A DNA stretch of 64,000 nucleotides, taken from the NCBI GenBank assembly GCA_963753725.1, contig CAVWDI010000029.1:248001-312000 (forward strand). The letters run 5' to 3'. A model generated the notes under the pieces. It was not told the origin of the DNA and did no database searches. It was given only the letters and a program-made list of their open reading frames with translations. Position 1 is the first letter of the stretch; the number at the start of each line of letters is the position of its first letter. The position numbers were made by a program, and so were the translations under genes. This DNA comes from CAVWDI01 sp963753725. Its GTDB lineage: Bacteria; Chloroflexota; Anaerolineae; Anaerolineales; UBA4823. Positions 1 through 9,479 of this stretch are shown piece after piece.

Positions 1-644
1 CCGCTGAAAAAATCTTCGGGTGGAATAACGATCCCGGATGTGGCCGGGATGGTCTCAAAAATTACAGCCGCAGTTTCCTGGTCAATTTCTCTCTCAAGCG
101 CTTCTACATCTCCAAACGGCACCTGCACAAAACCGGGGGCGAGGGGTCCAAAAGGCGCCCGCCACTGCTCATCGCCGGCAGCCAGCGCCAGTCCGGTATG
201 CCCGTGATAGCCCCCCAGGGCCGAGATCACCTTCGGACGTCGGGTGTGCGCTCTGGCAAGCTTGATCGCCATATCGATCGCCTCCCCTCCCGACACTCCG
301 AAGATGACTCTATTGATCCCCCCCGGGCAGATATCCACCAACAACTCGGCCAATGCCGCGCGCGCTTCACTGATCAAATGGTGGTTGCCGATATCCAATT
401 CCTTGAGCGCCTTTTCAAGCGCTTCGATCACATGTGGATTCCTGTGCCCCAGGTTAAAAACACCCCCGTTGCTGTGGCAGTTGATTAATCGTTTCCCCTC
501 GATATCCCACAGGTAAATCCCCTCCCTTTTTCCTGCCACGAATTCAATTCCCGCGCTGTCAAAGAACGCAACTTTTCCGCTCGAGACATGCCTTTCAAAT
601 CTGGATGTAATCCCTTGCCTGGTATCTTTCCCAATCAATGCCAT
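1..644 (-). CDS. Class III pyridoxal-phosphate aminotransferase, C-terminus beyond window edge
   Basis: Probable PLP-dependent aminotransferase of class III (acetylornithine/4-aminobutyrate group), moving an amino group from an omega-amine or amino acid to a keto acid in the cytoplasm. About 214 N-terminal residues are visible. They read as the family fold: a NCHSNGGVFNLGHRNP stretch like the substrate-pocket region, then FGVSGGEAIDMAIKLAR and ALGGYHGHTG, matching the cofactor phosphate-binding loop and the aromatic residue that stacks on PLP, then an FETIPATSG segment. The catalytic lysine lies outside the window. The ATG at 644 is preceded by a strong GAGAGGAGG ribosome site. It is the last visible member of a minus-strand run from 4461 down. 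The exact substrate cannot be told from this half. Confidence 0.85.
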   Translation of the reverse strand, partial: MALIGKDTRQGITSRFERHVSSGKVAFFDSAGIEFVAGKREGIYLWDIEGKRLINCHSNGGVFNLGHRNPHVIEALEKALKELDIGNHHLISEARAALAELLVDICPGGINRVIFGVSGGEAIDMAIKLARAHTRRPKVISALGGYHGHTGLALAAGDEQWRAPFGPLAPGFVQVPFGDVEALEREIDQETAAVIFETIPATSGIVIPPEDFFS

Positions 645-719
645 GCGGACCTCCTCTCACTCTTTAGCAATGTGATTTCATTGTTTTATTACCAAACCCG
701 GCGGCTAATCTCTTACATA

Positions 720-1727
720 CTATCTCTTGATCAGCCCGGGAAGTATATATGGGTATTCTCGGTGGAAAATATATTTATAAAGGAAGCGGTCCAGCCTGCG
801 CATAGAAAGATAAAGCTTCCAGATAGAGGCATCCTCTTTGTAATAACTGCTGATTTCTTGCTCTTCAATAGGCGCGATGTCTAAATCGCCGGCTTCACTG
901 GAAAAGAAATCATTCACAATCGGCAGCGTACGCGGTATCAGGTCGGGTCGCTGTTCTTTATAGAAATTAGCCAGCAGGTCAATTACCACCTTTCGAAAAT
1001 CATAGTAGCGGTCCAATACATCCTGCACCACGAATAAGCGCAGGATCCAGGCCAGAAATGAAGGCGCGGGCCGCAGGAAAAGTTCGGTGTCCAACTGTTC
1101 ATCCCCATTTTCGCGCAGCAACGGAGTGCTGGTGTCGACGTATCGCAAGCAGGTATCCATCTGTACATTTGGTTCTTGAGAGTCAAAATCTTCGACCACC
1201 CAGTTTGAAATCTGACCATCAATTCCAACCATCCAACCGGTATCCTTGTAATTGTAGATCCAGACCTTGTGCAGTTCACGCAGCACGCACTCTGTAAGTT
1301 CCTCGACCATATATGCAGGCATCAAATGGATCGCCTGGTTGCCGACTGTTGTTGGGTGCACTTTCTCCTGGAGAATGTAAAAGATCGATCTCCCGGATGG
1401 TGAGAGCACCACAGCAAAGCCGTGCGGGGGAAGTTTCAGCCCAATTTCGTCTTCCAGTTTGTGGTGGTACTCCCGGTATGTCCTTAAATAATCTTCAAGC
1501 TCTTCCGGGTTTTCAAAAATGGACATCCTTTTAAACGCCAACCCCTGCATATTCTGTTCTTTGATCTCAAAAACGGTGCTCATTTCCCCGTATCCAAGCA
1601 CCCGGCAGGGTACACGGCAGTCTTCTGGATTTAAAGGATCGAGACAATTTTCGAATTCCTGCAGAGTACCGAAATCTATTTCATAGCCAATCGGATTCTC
1701 GTAGTTCAATTCTAAATTTTTATTCAT
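720..1727 (-). CDS. Protein of unknown function with protein-kinase-like motifs (DUF6206-like)
   Basis: Unknown function, 335 residues, cytoplasmic (no signal or membrane segment). Residues 43-55 read VLGYGEMSTVFEI, like a glycine-rich nucleotide loop, followed by a lysine in AFKRM (K66). Residues 168-182 read GIDGQISNWVVEDFD, with D170, N175 and D180 spaced like the catalytic and metal-binding residues of kinase-like phosphotransferases. I recall such proteins as DUF6206, but this is from memory. The longer open frame begins inside the upstream gene; the ATG at 1727 was chosen because GGAGGG precedes it. The upstream membrane protein ends 22 bases away, so the two are probably cotranscribed. 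A phosphotransferase role is an inference from three motifs only. Confidence 0.6.
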   Translation of the reverse strand: MNKNLELNYENPIGYEIDFGTLQEFENCLDPLNPEDCRVPCRVLGYGEMSTVFEIKEQNMQGLAFKRMSIFENPEELEDYLRTYREYHHKLEDEIGLKLPPHGFAVVLSPSGRSIFYILQEKVHPTTVGNQAIHLMPAYMVEELTECVLRELHKVWIYNYKDTGWMVGIDGQISNWVVEDFDSQEPNVQMDTCLRYVDTSTPLLRENGDEQLDTELFLRPAPSFLAWILRLFVVQDVLDRYYDFRKVVIDLLANFYKEQRPDLIPRTLPIVNDFFSSEAGDLDIAPIEEQEISSYYKEDASIWKLYLSMRRLDRFLYKYIFHREYPYILPGLIKR

Positions 1728-1749
1728 AACACTAGCCCTCCACCATGTA

Positions 1750-2451
1750 CTAAAATATGCCCACTTCGCTGAATTCTGGGAAATCTCTAAAATAAATCCC
1801 CCAACCGGCAATGAACAAAACAGCCACCAGGCAGCTAATAAAGTAAAAATTGACAAGAGGTTGGCTCTTAAGCTTGTCCTTTCCTGAGATCAAAATTATC
1901 AGCGGTAACAACAATACATAAGGGATGCCGATTAATGTAGTGCCAGCTTCAATCACAATTAAGAAAATTGTAAATCCGTGGATAATCCCGGCAGGAATGA
2001 TTATGCTCCACGAGTTTGATTCTTCCCCAGAGGAATTCCGCCAATTAAGGTAAACAAGCAGGGCAGCCAGACCAAATATGCCGATGTGCCACAGGTAGTG
2101 GCTGAGTTTCTCGTCATAAAATACTGTCAGGATATATACATTCCCGTGGATTTCTTCATTCAACAGGTGGCCAATTGAATTGGCAGACAGGTGCATGCCC
2201 TGACCCTCCGCCCACATTGCAGCCAGGACGATGAAGATCATGCTTTCACCCAGTTTTACTTTTTCACTGGACCCGTACCAGAACAATAGCCAGTACAAGG
2301 GCAGCAGGATCAGCGGTGTCAGGATATCCAGCACGTCCCCCCAACTCATCAAAGGATAAATTGGGAATTGTCCCCCCAGGAATGCTGGTCCAATCAGCAG
2401 TAAAACAAATGCTGCGGAAAATATTAGGATGTATCTCGATAATTTTTTCAC
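1750..2451 (-). CDS. Multi-pass membrane protein of unknown function
   Basis: Unknown integral membrane protein of 233 residues with about seven hydrophobic segments and short loops. Polar motifs EGQGMHLSANSIGHLL and DEKLSHYLWHIG put several histidines at the ends of helices, which could bind metal or haem or form an active site; this is conjecture. The start is GTG at 2451, supported by GGAGGTGG upstream. It sits 22 bases before the kinase-like gene and downstream of a micro-lipoprotein and an M28 peptidase on the same strand, so the group may form one transcript. I do not recognise the family. Confidence 0.6.
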   Translation of the reverse strand: MKKLSRYILIFSAAFVLLLIGPAFLGGQFPIYPLMSWGDVLDILTPLILLPLYWLLFWYGSSEKVKLGESMIFIVLAAMWAEGQGMHLSANSIGHLLNEEIHGNVYILTVFYDEKLSHYLWHIGIFGLAALLVYLNWRNSSGEESNSWSIIIPAGIIHGFTIFLIVIEAGTTLIGIPYVLLLPLIILISGKDKLKSQPLVNFYFISCLVAVLFIAGWGIYFRDFPEFSEVGIF

Positions 2452-2532
2452 TTACCACCTCCACAAAATTCTAAAATCCGAGCCAGTATTCTCTTGAAAT
2501 ATGGTTGTGATTTTGATTTAGAGCGGTTTTTA

Positions 2533-2652
2533 TCATCCGCTTACCAAAGCAACAGCCATTTCTGTATCCGCATGTGGAGCAGCACAGCCAGCTGACAACA
2601 GCAATAGAAATATGATTATGGAAACTACCATTCGAAATAAGTATTTATACAT
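2533..2652 (-). CDS. 39-residue lipoprotein (small protein)
   Basis: A short frame encoding 39 residues: a positively charged start (MYKYLFRM), a hydrophobic stretch, an LSAGC lipobox with the cysteine at about residue 24, then only about 15 residues of mature peptide ending in VALVSG. ATG at 2652 is preceded by GGAGAT at good spacing. The mature peptide would be a lipid-anchored micro-peptide, similar in layout to entericidin-like lipopeptides, though not in sequence that I can recognise. It lies between the M28 peptidase and the membrane protein on the same strand. It could also be the remnant of a longer lipoprotein gene. Confidence 0.5.
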   Translation of the reverse strand: MYKYLFRMVVSIIIFLLLLSAGCAAPHADTEMAVALVSG

Positions 2653-2730
2653 TTCTTTATCTCCGATCCCCATTTCCATTCGATCAAATTTCTTGACCCC
2701 AGTTATTCTATTCCTATCACAACCCCCAAA

Positions 2731-4461
2731 TCAATCTTTTGTCTTTGTCTTGGGAGGATTGACGATCATCGACAGCCCGGCCCCCAGCACCGCCGTTCCA
2801 GCCAGCATGGCTGGGAAACTGAACATGCCGATCGAAATGATATTCATAAACATCCACAGGAAGACCCAGCCGTATCTCAGGATCTGCCACCCGAAGAAAT
2901 AAATCAACGCATACAGCATTAACCCGCCCAGAACGAAGAAGATTATGTCCAGCAATCTGCCAAATCCCTTACGGCCGCGGATCAAAAACCAGAACAATAC
3001 TGGCACCAGGAACAACAGCGAAAATGGGTTGGCGATCAGGATATAAATCCCGACCAACCCGATCACCAGGAATGCCAGGCTGCGTATGTCTTTCCATTCA
3101 GTTGTCAAAGAATCCCCGGCATACTTGCGGACCAGCCAGCGCCCGATAAAGAGCAAAACCGCTGTCCCGACCAGGTATAAAATAACAGCCGGCCAGCGCG
3201 GGTTGAGCATGGCAGGGTCTTTAGTTGTAGCTGGGTAAATATGGAATTTGTCCAAGATCCCGATTACAACGAACAAATACATCAACACCACCGAGGCTAT
3301 CAACGGCAGCCACAATCCCAGGAAATGCGGCAGCGCGCCCAGCCAGGCTCGCTTTTTGAATGCGAATGAACGTTCACCTGGGAAATAACTCCCCACAAAG
3401 AACACCCCAACCAGACAAATGAAAATCAAGTACAGCGGCAGGCCGCGCAGCACCTGGCTGCTGCCCTCAAAGTAAAGGTAAGCGCCAGATTCTTCAGGGA
3501 AACGGTCCATAGACAGCAGCTGGCGAATCCATACTTCACTTAATAACCCGGACTGTTCCAGCGCTTCGGGAGATTGGAATTCCATCGTATCATCCGGATC
3601 GTGCCACAATCTGTAGTGCTCATCCGAAAATTTCGTAGCATAGCCAGCGCCATATCCAAGCGCCGGGACACCCGCCGCGACCATAGGCCCCTGATCTGTG
3701 AGTGAAATCGGTACTGCCTGGTCCAGAGCCTGGTCAAGCGGCGCTTTGATTTTTACTTCCCACAATCCATCCGCTGCCTGGGCGGCTGTTTTTGTTGTTA
3801 GAGAGATCCACAGCGGTGAATACCCGCTAAATTGACCGACAAATTCCAGGATCATGCTGTCGTAGTAGTACCTGCCCAGGTTATCCAGCGACAGGCCGCC
3901 GATGATATTTTCCACATTTGGATGGGCCTGTATGTAACGCCGGCTGCCAATCATGCCGTATTCCTCGGCATCATCAGCCACGAAGACCAGCGTATATTTG
4001 GGCGATCCCTCTTCAGCAAAAATCTCCGCCAGGTGAAGCAGAATGGCGATACCTGAACCGTCGTTATCGGCGCCCTCGATAGTAGTGGGCGCCTGGTCGT
4101 GGTGCGCTAAGACCAGAATTTCACGTGGATCATCTGAATTTACCCCGGCCAGCCTGCAAACCACATTGCGCAGATCCACCGGCTGGCTGTAGTTGATGAC
4201 CTGCCAATCATCAAACTCGCACGTCCAGCCGAAACTTTCGAACTGCTGGCGCAGCCATTCGGTGCCCAGCCGGCTCTGTTCGGTGCCGCTGTGGCGGTTA
4301 ATATATGTGGTGACAAACTGCTCTTCCAATTCATATGCACGCTCACCGGAAAACTGCAAATCAGAAGGATCATAGGATACGCTGGTGCTTGGCGCTGGCG
4401 CGCATGCCGCGGCTGTTAGGATAAAAAAGATGAAAACAGAGGTGATGAAAATCTTACGCAT
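2731..4461 (-). CDS. M28-family zinc metallopeptidase lipoprotein with C-terminal multi-pass membrane region
   Basis: Predicted secreted aminopeptidase-like enzyme of 576 residues. A lipoprotein signal ends at AAAC (C20). The peptidase domain holds the M28 metal and catalytic pattern: AHHDQAP (H120-D122), GADNDGSG (D132), DDAEEYG (E166/E167), SLDNLG and SDEHYRLWHDPDD. After about residue 345 there are seven to eight hydrophobic segments, so the domain is tethered to the membrane by a polytopic tail, a layout that recalls ERMP1-type M28 proteins. The ATG at 4461 was preferred over one at 4479 because the AAGGAG ribosome site lies between them. It may supply free amino acids or process peptides outside the cell. 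Substrate unknown. Confidence 0.8.
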   Translation of the reverse strand: MRKIFITSVFIFFILTAAACAPAPSTSVSYDPSDLQFSGERAYELEEQFVTTYINRHSGTEQSRLGTEWLRQQFESFGWTCEFDDWQVINYSQPVDLRNVVCRLAGVNSDDPREILVLAHHDQAPTTIEGADNDGSGIAILLHLAEIFAEEGSPKYTLVFVADDAEEYGMIGSRRYIQAHPNVENIIGGLSLDNLGRYYYDSMILEFVGQFSGYSPLWISLTTKTAAQAADGLWEVKIKAPLDQALDQAVPISLTDQGPMVAAGVPALGYGAGYATKFSDEHYRLWHDPDDTMEFQSPEALEQSGLLSEVWIRQLLSMDRFPEESGAYLYFEGSSQVLRGLPLYLIFICLVGVFFVGSYFPGERSFAFKKRAWLGALPHFLGLWLPLIASVVLMYLFVVIGILDKFHIYPATTKDPAMLNPRWPAVILYLVGTAVLLFIGRWLVRKYAGDSLTTEWKDIRSLAFLVIGLVGIYILIANPFSLLFLVPVLFWFLIRGRKGFGRLLDIIFFVLGGLMLYALIYFFGWQILRYGWVFLWMFMNIISIGMFSFPAMLAGTAVLGAGLSMIVNPPKTKTKD

Positions 4462-4553
4462 TGTAATAATCTCCTTCATATTGAATGTGTTCAGGTAATC
4501 TTAGACTGCTTTACACGGTCTCCCAATTTAAGAGGTACAACTTCAAATAATAT

Positions 4554-5216
4554 TCATTTTTCCATCGATTTCTTCGCCAACCCGACAAGTTCTTGGATCC
4601 TGGTCATCATCTCTTCCGTGATCGCTCTCATCGCGCGGTGATTATGTTCGGGATAAAGCGACATATCTAAATGCCATGGTTCTCCGATCTGGACAGTACA
4701 ACGGCCTCCGAACTGCCAGCGCGCGGCCCGATCTCCACTTTCCCGGTCTTGTTCTATCATGCGGGCATGCTCATCTGGCACGTAGAAACCCACTGGGACG
4801 ATCGGCGCGCCGCTTTCGAGCGCCAGGTTCGCCGCACCGGTTTTGCCTTGGTGGAGGTCGTTGCCGTGACTCAATATCCCTTCTGGAAAAACGACGACAA
4901 CATTACCTTGCGATAACCTGTCACAGGCCGTGCTGATGGCTTCCTTCCGTCGGGCAGGAGAAACAGGGACTTGATCTACGCGATCGAGCAGACAGCCGAT
5001 TATGGGGACCTGAAGCAAGCTTTCCTGAATGAAAAAATGCAGCCTTTCATCGACGATAAACGGCAAATAGAACGCATCAGTGGCATTGGGATGGTTTGCG
5101 ACGATGATCTTTGGTCCAGGTACCAGGTTTTCCCTCCCAAAAACATGGTATCCCCTCACCAAAACTTTGATGTATGCCAGACAAATCCCTTTTGCAACGC
5201 CGTACCAAAAATCCAT
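4554..5216 (-). CDS. 1-acyl-sn-glycerol-3-phosphate acyltransferase-like protein (PlsC family)
   Basis: Probable membrane-associated acyltransferase moving a fatty acyl group onto lysophosphatidate or a related acceptor in phospholipid synthesis. At 220 residues it has the normal family size. The catalytic HX4D box is NHPNATDAF (H42, D47) and the second conserved block FPEGILSHG starts at F110; the GAPIVPVGFYV segment matches the later core. The N-terminal part is amphipathic rather than a clear helix. It is 92 bases upstream of the M28 gene on the same strand. Acceptor specificity cannot be read from sequence. Confidence 0.8.
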   Translation of the reverse strand: MDFWYGVAKGICLAYIKVLVRGYHVFGRENLVPGPKIIVANHPNATDAFYLPFIVDERLHFFIQESLLQVPIIGCLLDRVDQVPVSPARRKEAISTACDRLSQGNVVVVFPEGILSHGNDLHQGKTGAANLALESGAPIVPVGFYVPDEHARMIEQDRESGDRAARWQFGGRCTVQIGEPWHLDMSLYPEHNHRAMRAITEEMMTRIQELVGLAKKSMEK

Positions 5217-5388
5217 ATTAATAGCCTCTTTACCTCTCCGATCTTATAAAATAATATCTGCCAATACAAGGACTAGGACTGCCAAAAACTGCCATATCGC
5301 AAAACTCCCTCCCGAATTAAATACGCGCACCTACCCACAATTGTGTGTTTGCGCGGGTATTGGATATTATCCACTTGATCTTTTACGA

Positions 5389-7243
5389 TCAATTCAACGC
5401 CGCTTCCATCTCCTCCAACATGCGGGTAACTGACCGTAGCGCTGAACGGCGAGTACGGTTGAAGGTTCCTTCGGAGATGTAGAGCTGCGACATAATGTCC
5501 CGGTTAAGTTTATCTTCTAAATAAGCGCCGTATAAAATTAAGATGGGGTACCATTCTCGTGCTGCCGGAGAAGAAGGTTTTCCATCATCGGGTTTCAATT
5601 TATCGATTGCATCAAACAGAACACTGTAGAGCGCTTTACCGCGCTCTACATAAGTGACCCTGCCATCAGGAAGCTTTTCGACCACCAGTTTCAAATTCAC
5701 CAGTTCAGTATCACCGAGGTAAGCGTAATCACTGATATGCTTGAGAGCCTGCTCCACTTCTTTTACAGCAATTTGTCCGCGCTGGATGACTTGCTGGGGT
5801 TCGAATTGAGTTGAAATCTCTGCCGCTTTTTCGAAACTTTCGACCTCCTGGCGGGAGCGATAGATCGCTTCGGCAATCTGATCGCTGGGATAAAGCAGCC
5901 TCTCGACATCGGTAAAAGAATATTTGGCGCTGTTTACCGGTCTGCCCAGAACGATTGCGCCGAACTGTTCAGCATCCCCGTACAGAGGCAGCAGGAGCGC
6001 TGCTTCGGTAAACGGTGGGGGAAGCGTTTCGGGTTCCAGGTGGAGCACATCGTCGGCTTTCAAATCTTCGGGGGTAAGTGATCCCACACCTCCTTGCCAG
6101 CTGCAGGAACTGAGTTCTACCAACTGCTGCCCATTGAAATCCAGCAGAACGCACCAGGTTGCGCGTACCAAATCACAGATATTTGCTAGGGATAGCGTGA
6201 GGAAATCTTCCAGACCGTCTTCTTCGATCTCATTAACCATATTCCTGATATTGTCTCTTAAAGAACGGTAATCGTGGTGAAAAAGATTCTTTTCAAATTT
6301 TCTGCGGGAAAAATCGATAATTGAGTGTGTACATATGGAGAGTAATAGTACAAACAGGAATATTGAAGTGGAGGCGCCGAAAATTTGGACGGCAACCCAG
6401 GCCACCAGAAGGTATATAACCGTCACCACGCCGATGGATACTGCGCTGAAAACAAAATCACGCCGGATGGTGCGTCCTTCAACCAGAGCGCTGTATTCAG
6501 TGACCCCATAACCAATCAGCAAGACCGCTGTTCCCAGGAAAATGGAAAGGCTTACTCTCGGCGCATGTATTTCCAAAATCGCGGTTGCCATAGTAACCGG
6601 GGCGACCAATATGGCCACAAAAGTGGCTGCTGCCAGGAGAAGGAATTGCTTACGGACTATTCCGGAAGGCGCTTTCCTGGCTGAATCTATCAGATTTAGA
6701 ATACTGATCCCGCAAATAATTAGTAGTAATGCCAGGAAAATATAATATAACGAACCGGGTTTTAGAGTATTCAGAAAGAGCGGGTCACCGGTAACTTTTG
6801 AAATAATTAATCGAGGTATCGCTGAGCAGTAATATGGCTGTCAAAGCAGATCCGTAGGCAAATACCACCCAAAACCAGCGGGTACGGTTCATCTCGCCCG
6901 GTCTCATTAAAGTGGTGGCATGCAGCCAGAAAGCCGCCGCTGGAACAAATAACCAGCCTTTCAGCCAGGACTTCCACCCGCTTGTAAATATTTCACTTGT
7001 CCAAAATGGGATTAATATTTAAATCCAGTCCGGTGAACTGTAATCATAAGGCGGCGGAATCAACGCCAGCAAAGTATTCAGGGATAACCCTGCCCCTGAC
7101 CACAATGTTAGCCCGGTCAGCCAGGCTACCGCGCTGCGCGGGCTGCGGCTGACAACGTAAATACCGAGCCAGACCGCTGCTCCAAGGAATATAAAATTAA
7201 CCAGGACCGAGATTGTGTATAGCACCAGACATCCAGTGAACAA
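5389..7243 (-). pseudogene. Membrane sensor with 7TM-like N-terminus, GAF-like middle and HTH-like C-terminus, interrupted by a stop and a frameshift
   Basis: A single protein of about 617 codons can be read across this interval, but in pieces. The N-terminal piece (start near 7243, TTG) ends at an in-frame TAA at 7019-7021 after PDWI; translation resumes in the same frame with ILIPFWTSEIF and runs to a TGA at 6785-6787. The remaining 5389-6840 frame is shifted by one base and carries more membrane segments, then a cytoplasmic part resembling a GAF sensor domain, then a C-terminal region ending RSALRSVTRMLEEMEAALN with helix-turn-helix character. The helices match the N-terminal sensor region seen on some histidine kinases, but no kinase domain is present. 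Either a decaying gene or one carrying two sequence errors. Confidence 0.7.
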
Positions 7244-7594
7244 ATTCGATGGTCAGATATCCCTCCAGGCAAGCGAAGTCTTCTGGATTAATGTCGGCGA
7301 TCTATATTGGCGGCAGTGATGGTGTGGGAGGCTAAGCAGACCTCCCGATCGTACATTATTGCATAAATGTGATTGATATTATATATATATTTATTAATTT
7401 AAGCAAATTTTCCTGGTGTTATTCTACTGACAAAGGTTACAGGTGAACATTGATAATTATCAATGCTGTATGCTGTCTTTTATAAACTGCTTACCAGGGA
7501 TTCATAACTTCCCCCCAGATATCCCACAAAACGCTATATAATTAGACCTCCAAATATATTGGTCAAATTTTTTCTTTGAGAGAAAGGTAACATT
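7244..7594. other. Intergenic region between divergent genes
   Basis: AT-rich spacer between the broken sensor gene (minus) and apgM (plus). A 6-bp stem GGGAGG/CCTCCC lies at 7326-7346 and an AT tract (ATATATATATTTATTAATTT) at about 7381-7400. AGAAAGG at about 7582-7588 is the apgM ribosome site. No gene or RNA was recognised. Confidence 0.5.
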
Positions 7595-8806
7595 ATGATA
7601 GACAAATTTAAACTCATCAATAACATGGCTGTCGAGGACGGTTCCAAGATAATCCTGTTGCTGCTCGACGGACTGGGCGGCGTACCCTGGGAAGCGGGCG
7701 GAAAAACTGAACTCGAAGCCGCCAACACACCCAACATGGACGCCCTCACCTCAAAGGCCGCTTTAGGTCTCAGTGAGGTGGTCGCGCCCGGATTCAGCCC
7801 CGGCAGCGGCCCCGGGCATTTAGCCCTTTTCGGCTACGACCCACTGCAAAACATCATTGGTCGGGGCGTGCTTGAAGCGATGGGCATCGGGTTCGAGCTC
7901 GAACCCCAGGACGTGGCCATCCGCTGCAACTTCTGCTCGCTCGACGCTGAGGGGAATATCACCGACCGGCGCGCCGGACGCATCCCCACCGAGGAATGCG
8001 TTAAAAGGGTAGAAATCCTGCGCTCGATCAAGATATCAGGCGTGGAGATTTTCGTCGAACCGGTCAAAGAATACCGTTTTGCGCTGGTGCTGCGCGGCGA
8101 GGGGCTCAACCCGGCCATCCAGGAGACTGACCCGCAGATGACGGGCGTCCCGCCGCTGCCCATACAGGCGCTTGATCCCGCAGCAGGTAAAACAGCTGAG
8201 ATTCTACGCCAGTGGTGGGATGAAGCCAATAAGCTTCTGGCGTATATGCCTCCCGCAAACAGCTGCACCATGCGCGGCTATGCAAAGGATCCCGGACTGC
8301 CGCGCTTCCCCGAAATTTACAAAATCAAATCCGCAGCTGTTGCAGTTTATCCGATGTACAAAGGCGTCTCGCGCTTAGTCGGCATGGATGTCATCGAGCA
8401 TGATGCGCAGACGCCGGCTGAAGAATTCGAAGTAGTGAAAGAACACTGGAACGAATACGATTTCTTCTTCGTCCACATTAAAAAGACCGACAGCTACGGT
8501 GAAGATGGGAATTTTGACGCCAAAGTCGGCGTTATTGAAGCGGTCGACCAGGCGCTGCCCACACTGCTCGATCTGGAGCCGGACGCACTGGTCATCACCG
8601 GGGACCACTCCACACCTTCCCTTTTGAAGCGCCACAGCTGGCACAGGGTGCCGGTGTTGATTTGGGCGGAATGGGCGCGCTACGGCAAAGCAGCCTCCTT
8701 CGGTGAAACTAGCTGCGCTGCCGGAACACTGGGATTGATCCATCATGTAGACATTATGCCGCTGGCACTGGCGCATGCTAAACGTCTGAATAAATTCGGC
8801 GCATAA
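7595..8806 (+). CDS. apgM: 2,3-bisphosphoglycerate-independent phosphoglycerate mutase, archaeal type
   Basis: Interconverts 3-phosphoglycerate and 2-phosphoglycerate in glycolysis and gluconeogenesis, in the cytoplasm. The 403-residue size fits the ApgM family of the alkaline-phosphatase superfamily. LLLLDGLGG gives the first metal-binding aspartate (D25); SGPGHLALFGYDP gives the serine that is phosphorylated during the reaction (S71); HIKKTDSYGEDGN and VITGDHSTPS...RHSWHRVPVLIW give the remaining metal ligands near the C-terminus. ATG at 7595 follows AGAAAGG. It heads a plus-strand series; the next gene begins 19 bases later with a TTG start. Complete, with no anomaly seen. Confidence 0.92.
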   Translation: MIDKFKLINNMAVEDGSKIILLLLDGLGGVPWEAGGKTELEAANTPNMDALTSKAALGLSEVVAPGFSPGSGPGHLALFGYDPLQNIIGRGVLEAMGIGFELEPQDVAIRCNFCSLDAEGNITDRRAGRIPTEECVKRVEILRSIKISGVEIFVEPVKEYRFALVLRGEGLNPAIQETDPQMTGVPPLPIQALDPAAGKTAEILRQWWDEANKLLAYMPPANSCTMRGYAKDPGLPRFPEIYKIKSAAVAVYPMYKGVSRLVGMDVIEHDAQTPAEEFEVVKEHWNEYDFFFVHIKKTDSYGEDGNFDAKVGVIEAVDQALPTLLDLEPDALVITGDHSTPSLLKRHSWHRVPVLIWAEWARYGKAASFGETSCAAGTLGLIHHVDIMPLALAHAKRLNKFGA

Positions 8807-8825
8807 TAAGCGCGGGGATTAGAAT

Positions 8826-9479
8826 TTGAGAATACGGTTACTATATCTGGTTCTGCTCGCCCTTTGTTTGGCTGCTTTTTCGCTGTCATGTAAATTACTG
8901 CTGCCTGAAGAGAGTGAGGTGGAATCCGGCCAGGTCCTGTACCAGGATGATTTCTCAGACCCGTCCAGCGGCTGGAACAGGGTATCAACGGATACTGGAG
9001 AAACCGAATATGATGACGGCGTTTACCGCATCTATGTCAACGAACCCAACACCGATATCTGGTCGCATCCGGGAAAGAGTTACGATGATGCGGTCATCGA
9101 AGTGGATGCCTTTAAAGTCGGCGGCGAACGTGACAACCGCTTCGGCCTTATATGCCGGGCGAAAGGTACAGACAGTTTTTACACGTTCATTATCAGCAGC
9201 GACGGGTACTACGGCATCGGCAAGGTCAAACAGGAAAAATACGAATTGATCGATACGGACGCGCTGCTGCCGAGCGAAGTCATCATAAAGGGATCCGCTA
9301 TCAACCGCATAAGAGCCGAGTGCGTGGGTGAGCGGCTCACCCTTTATGTGAACGGCATCAAAATTGCCGAATATTTTGACTCGGAGTTCACCTCAGGCGA
9401 TGTGGGGTTGATAGCTGGTACTTATAACGAACCGGGGACGGATATCCGCTTCGACGACTTCCTGGTGATCCAGCCTTGA
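8826..9479 (+). CDS. Lipoprotein with concanavalin-A-like (laminin G/DUF1080-type) beta-sandwich
   Basis: Exported lipoprotein of 217 residues: signal peptide ending FSLSC (C22), then a beta-rich domain beginning YQDDFSDPSSGWNR and ending FDDFLVIQP. The DFSDPSSGW opening and the FDDFLV close are typical of secreted Chloroflexota proteins with a concanavalin-A-like sandwich, often glycan-binding, but no catalytic residue can be assigned. The start is TTG at 8826 with only a weak GGGG ribosome site. Its stop overlaps the TTG start of mtaB (TTGA), so the two are translationally coupled although unrelated in role. Confidence 0.7.
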   Translation: MRIRLLYLVLLALCLAAFSLSCKLLLPEESEVESGQVLYQDDFSDPSSGWNRVSTDTGETEYDDGVYRIYVNEPNTDIWSHPGKSYDDAVIEVDAFKVGGERDNRFGLICRAKGTDSFYTFIISSDGYYGIGKVKQEKYELIDTDALLPSEVIIKGSAINRIRAECVGERLTLYVNGIKIAEYFDSEFTSGDVGLIAGTYNEPGTDIRFDDFLVIQP

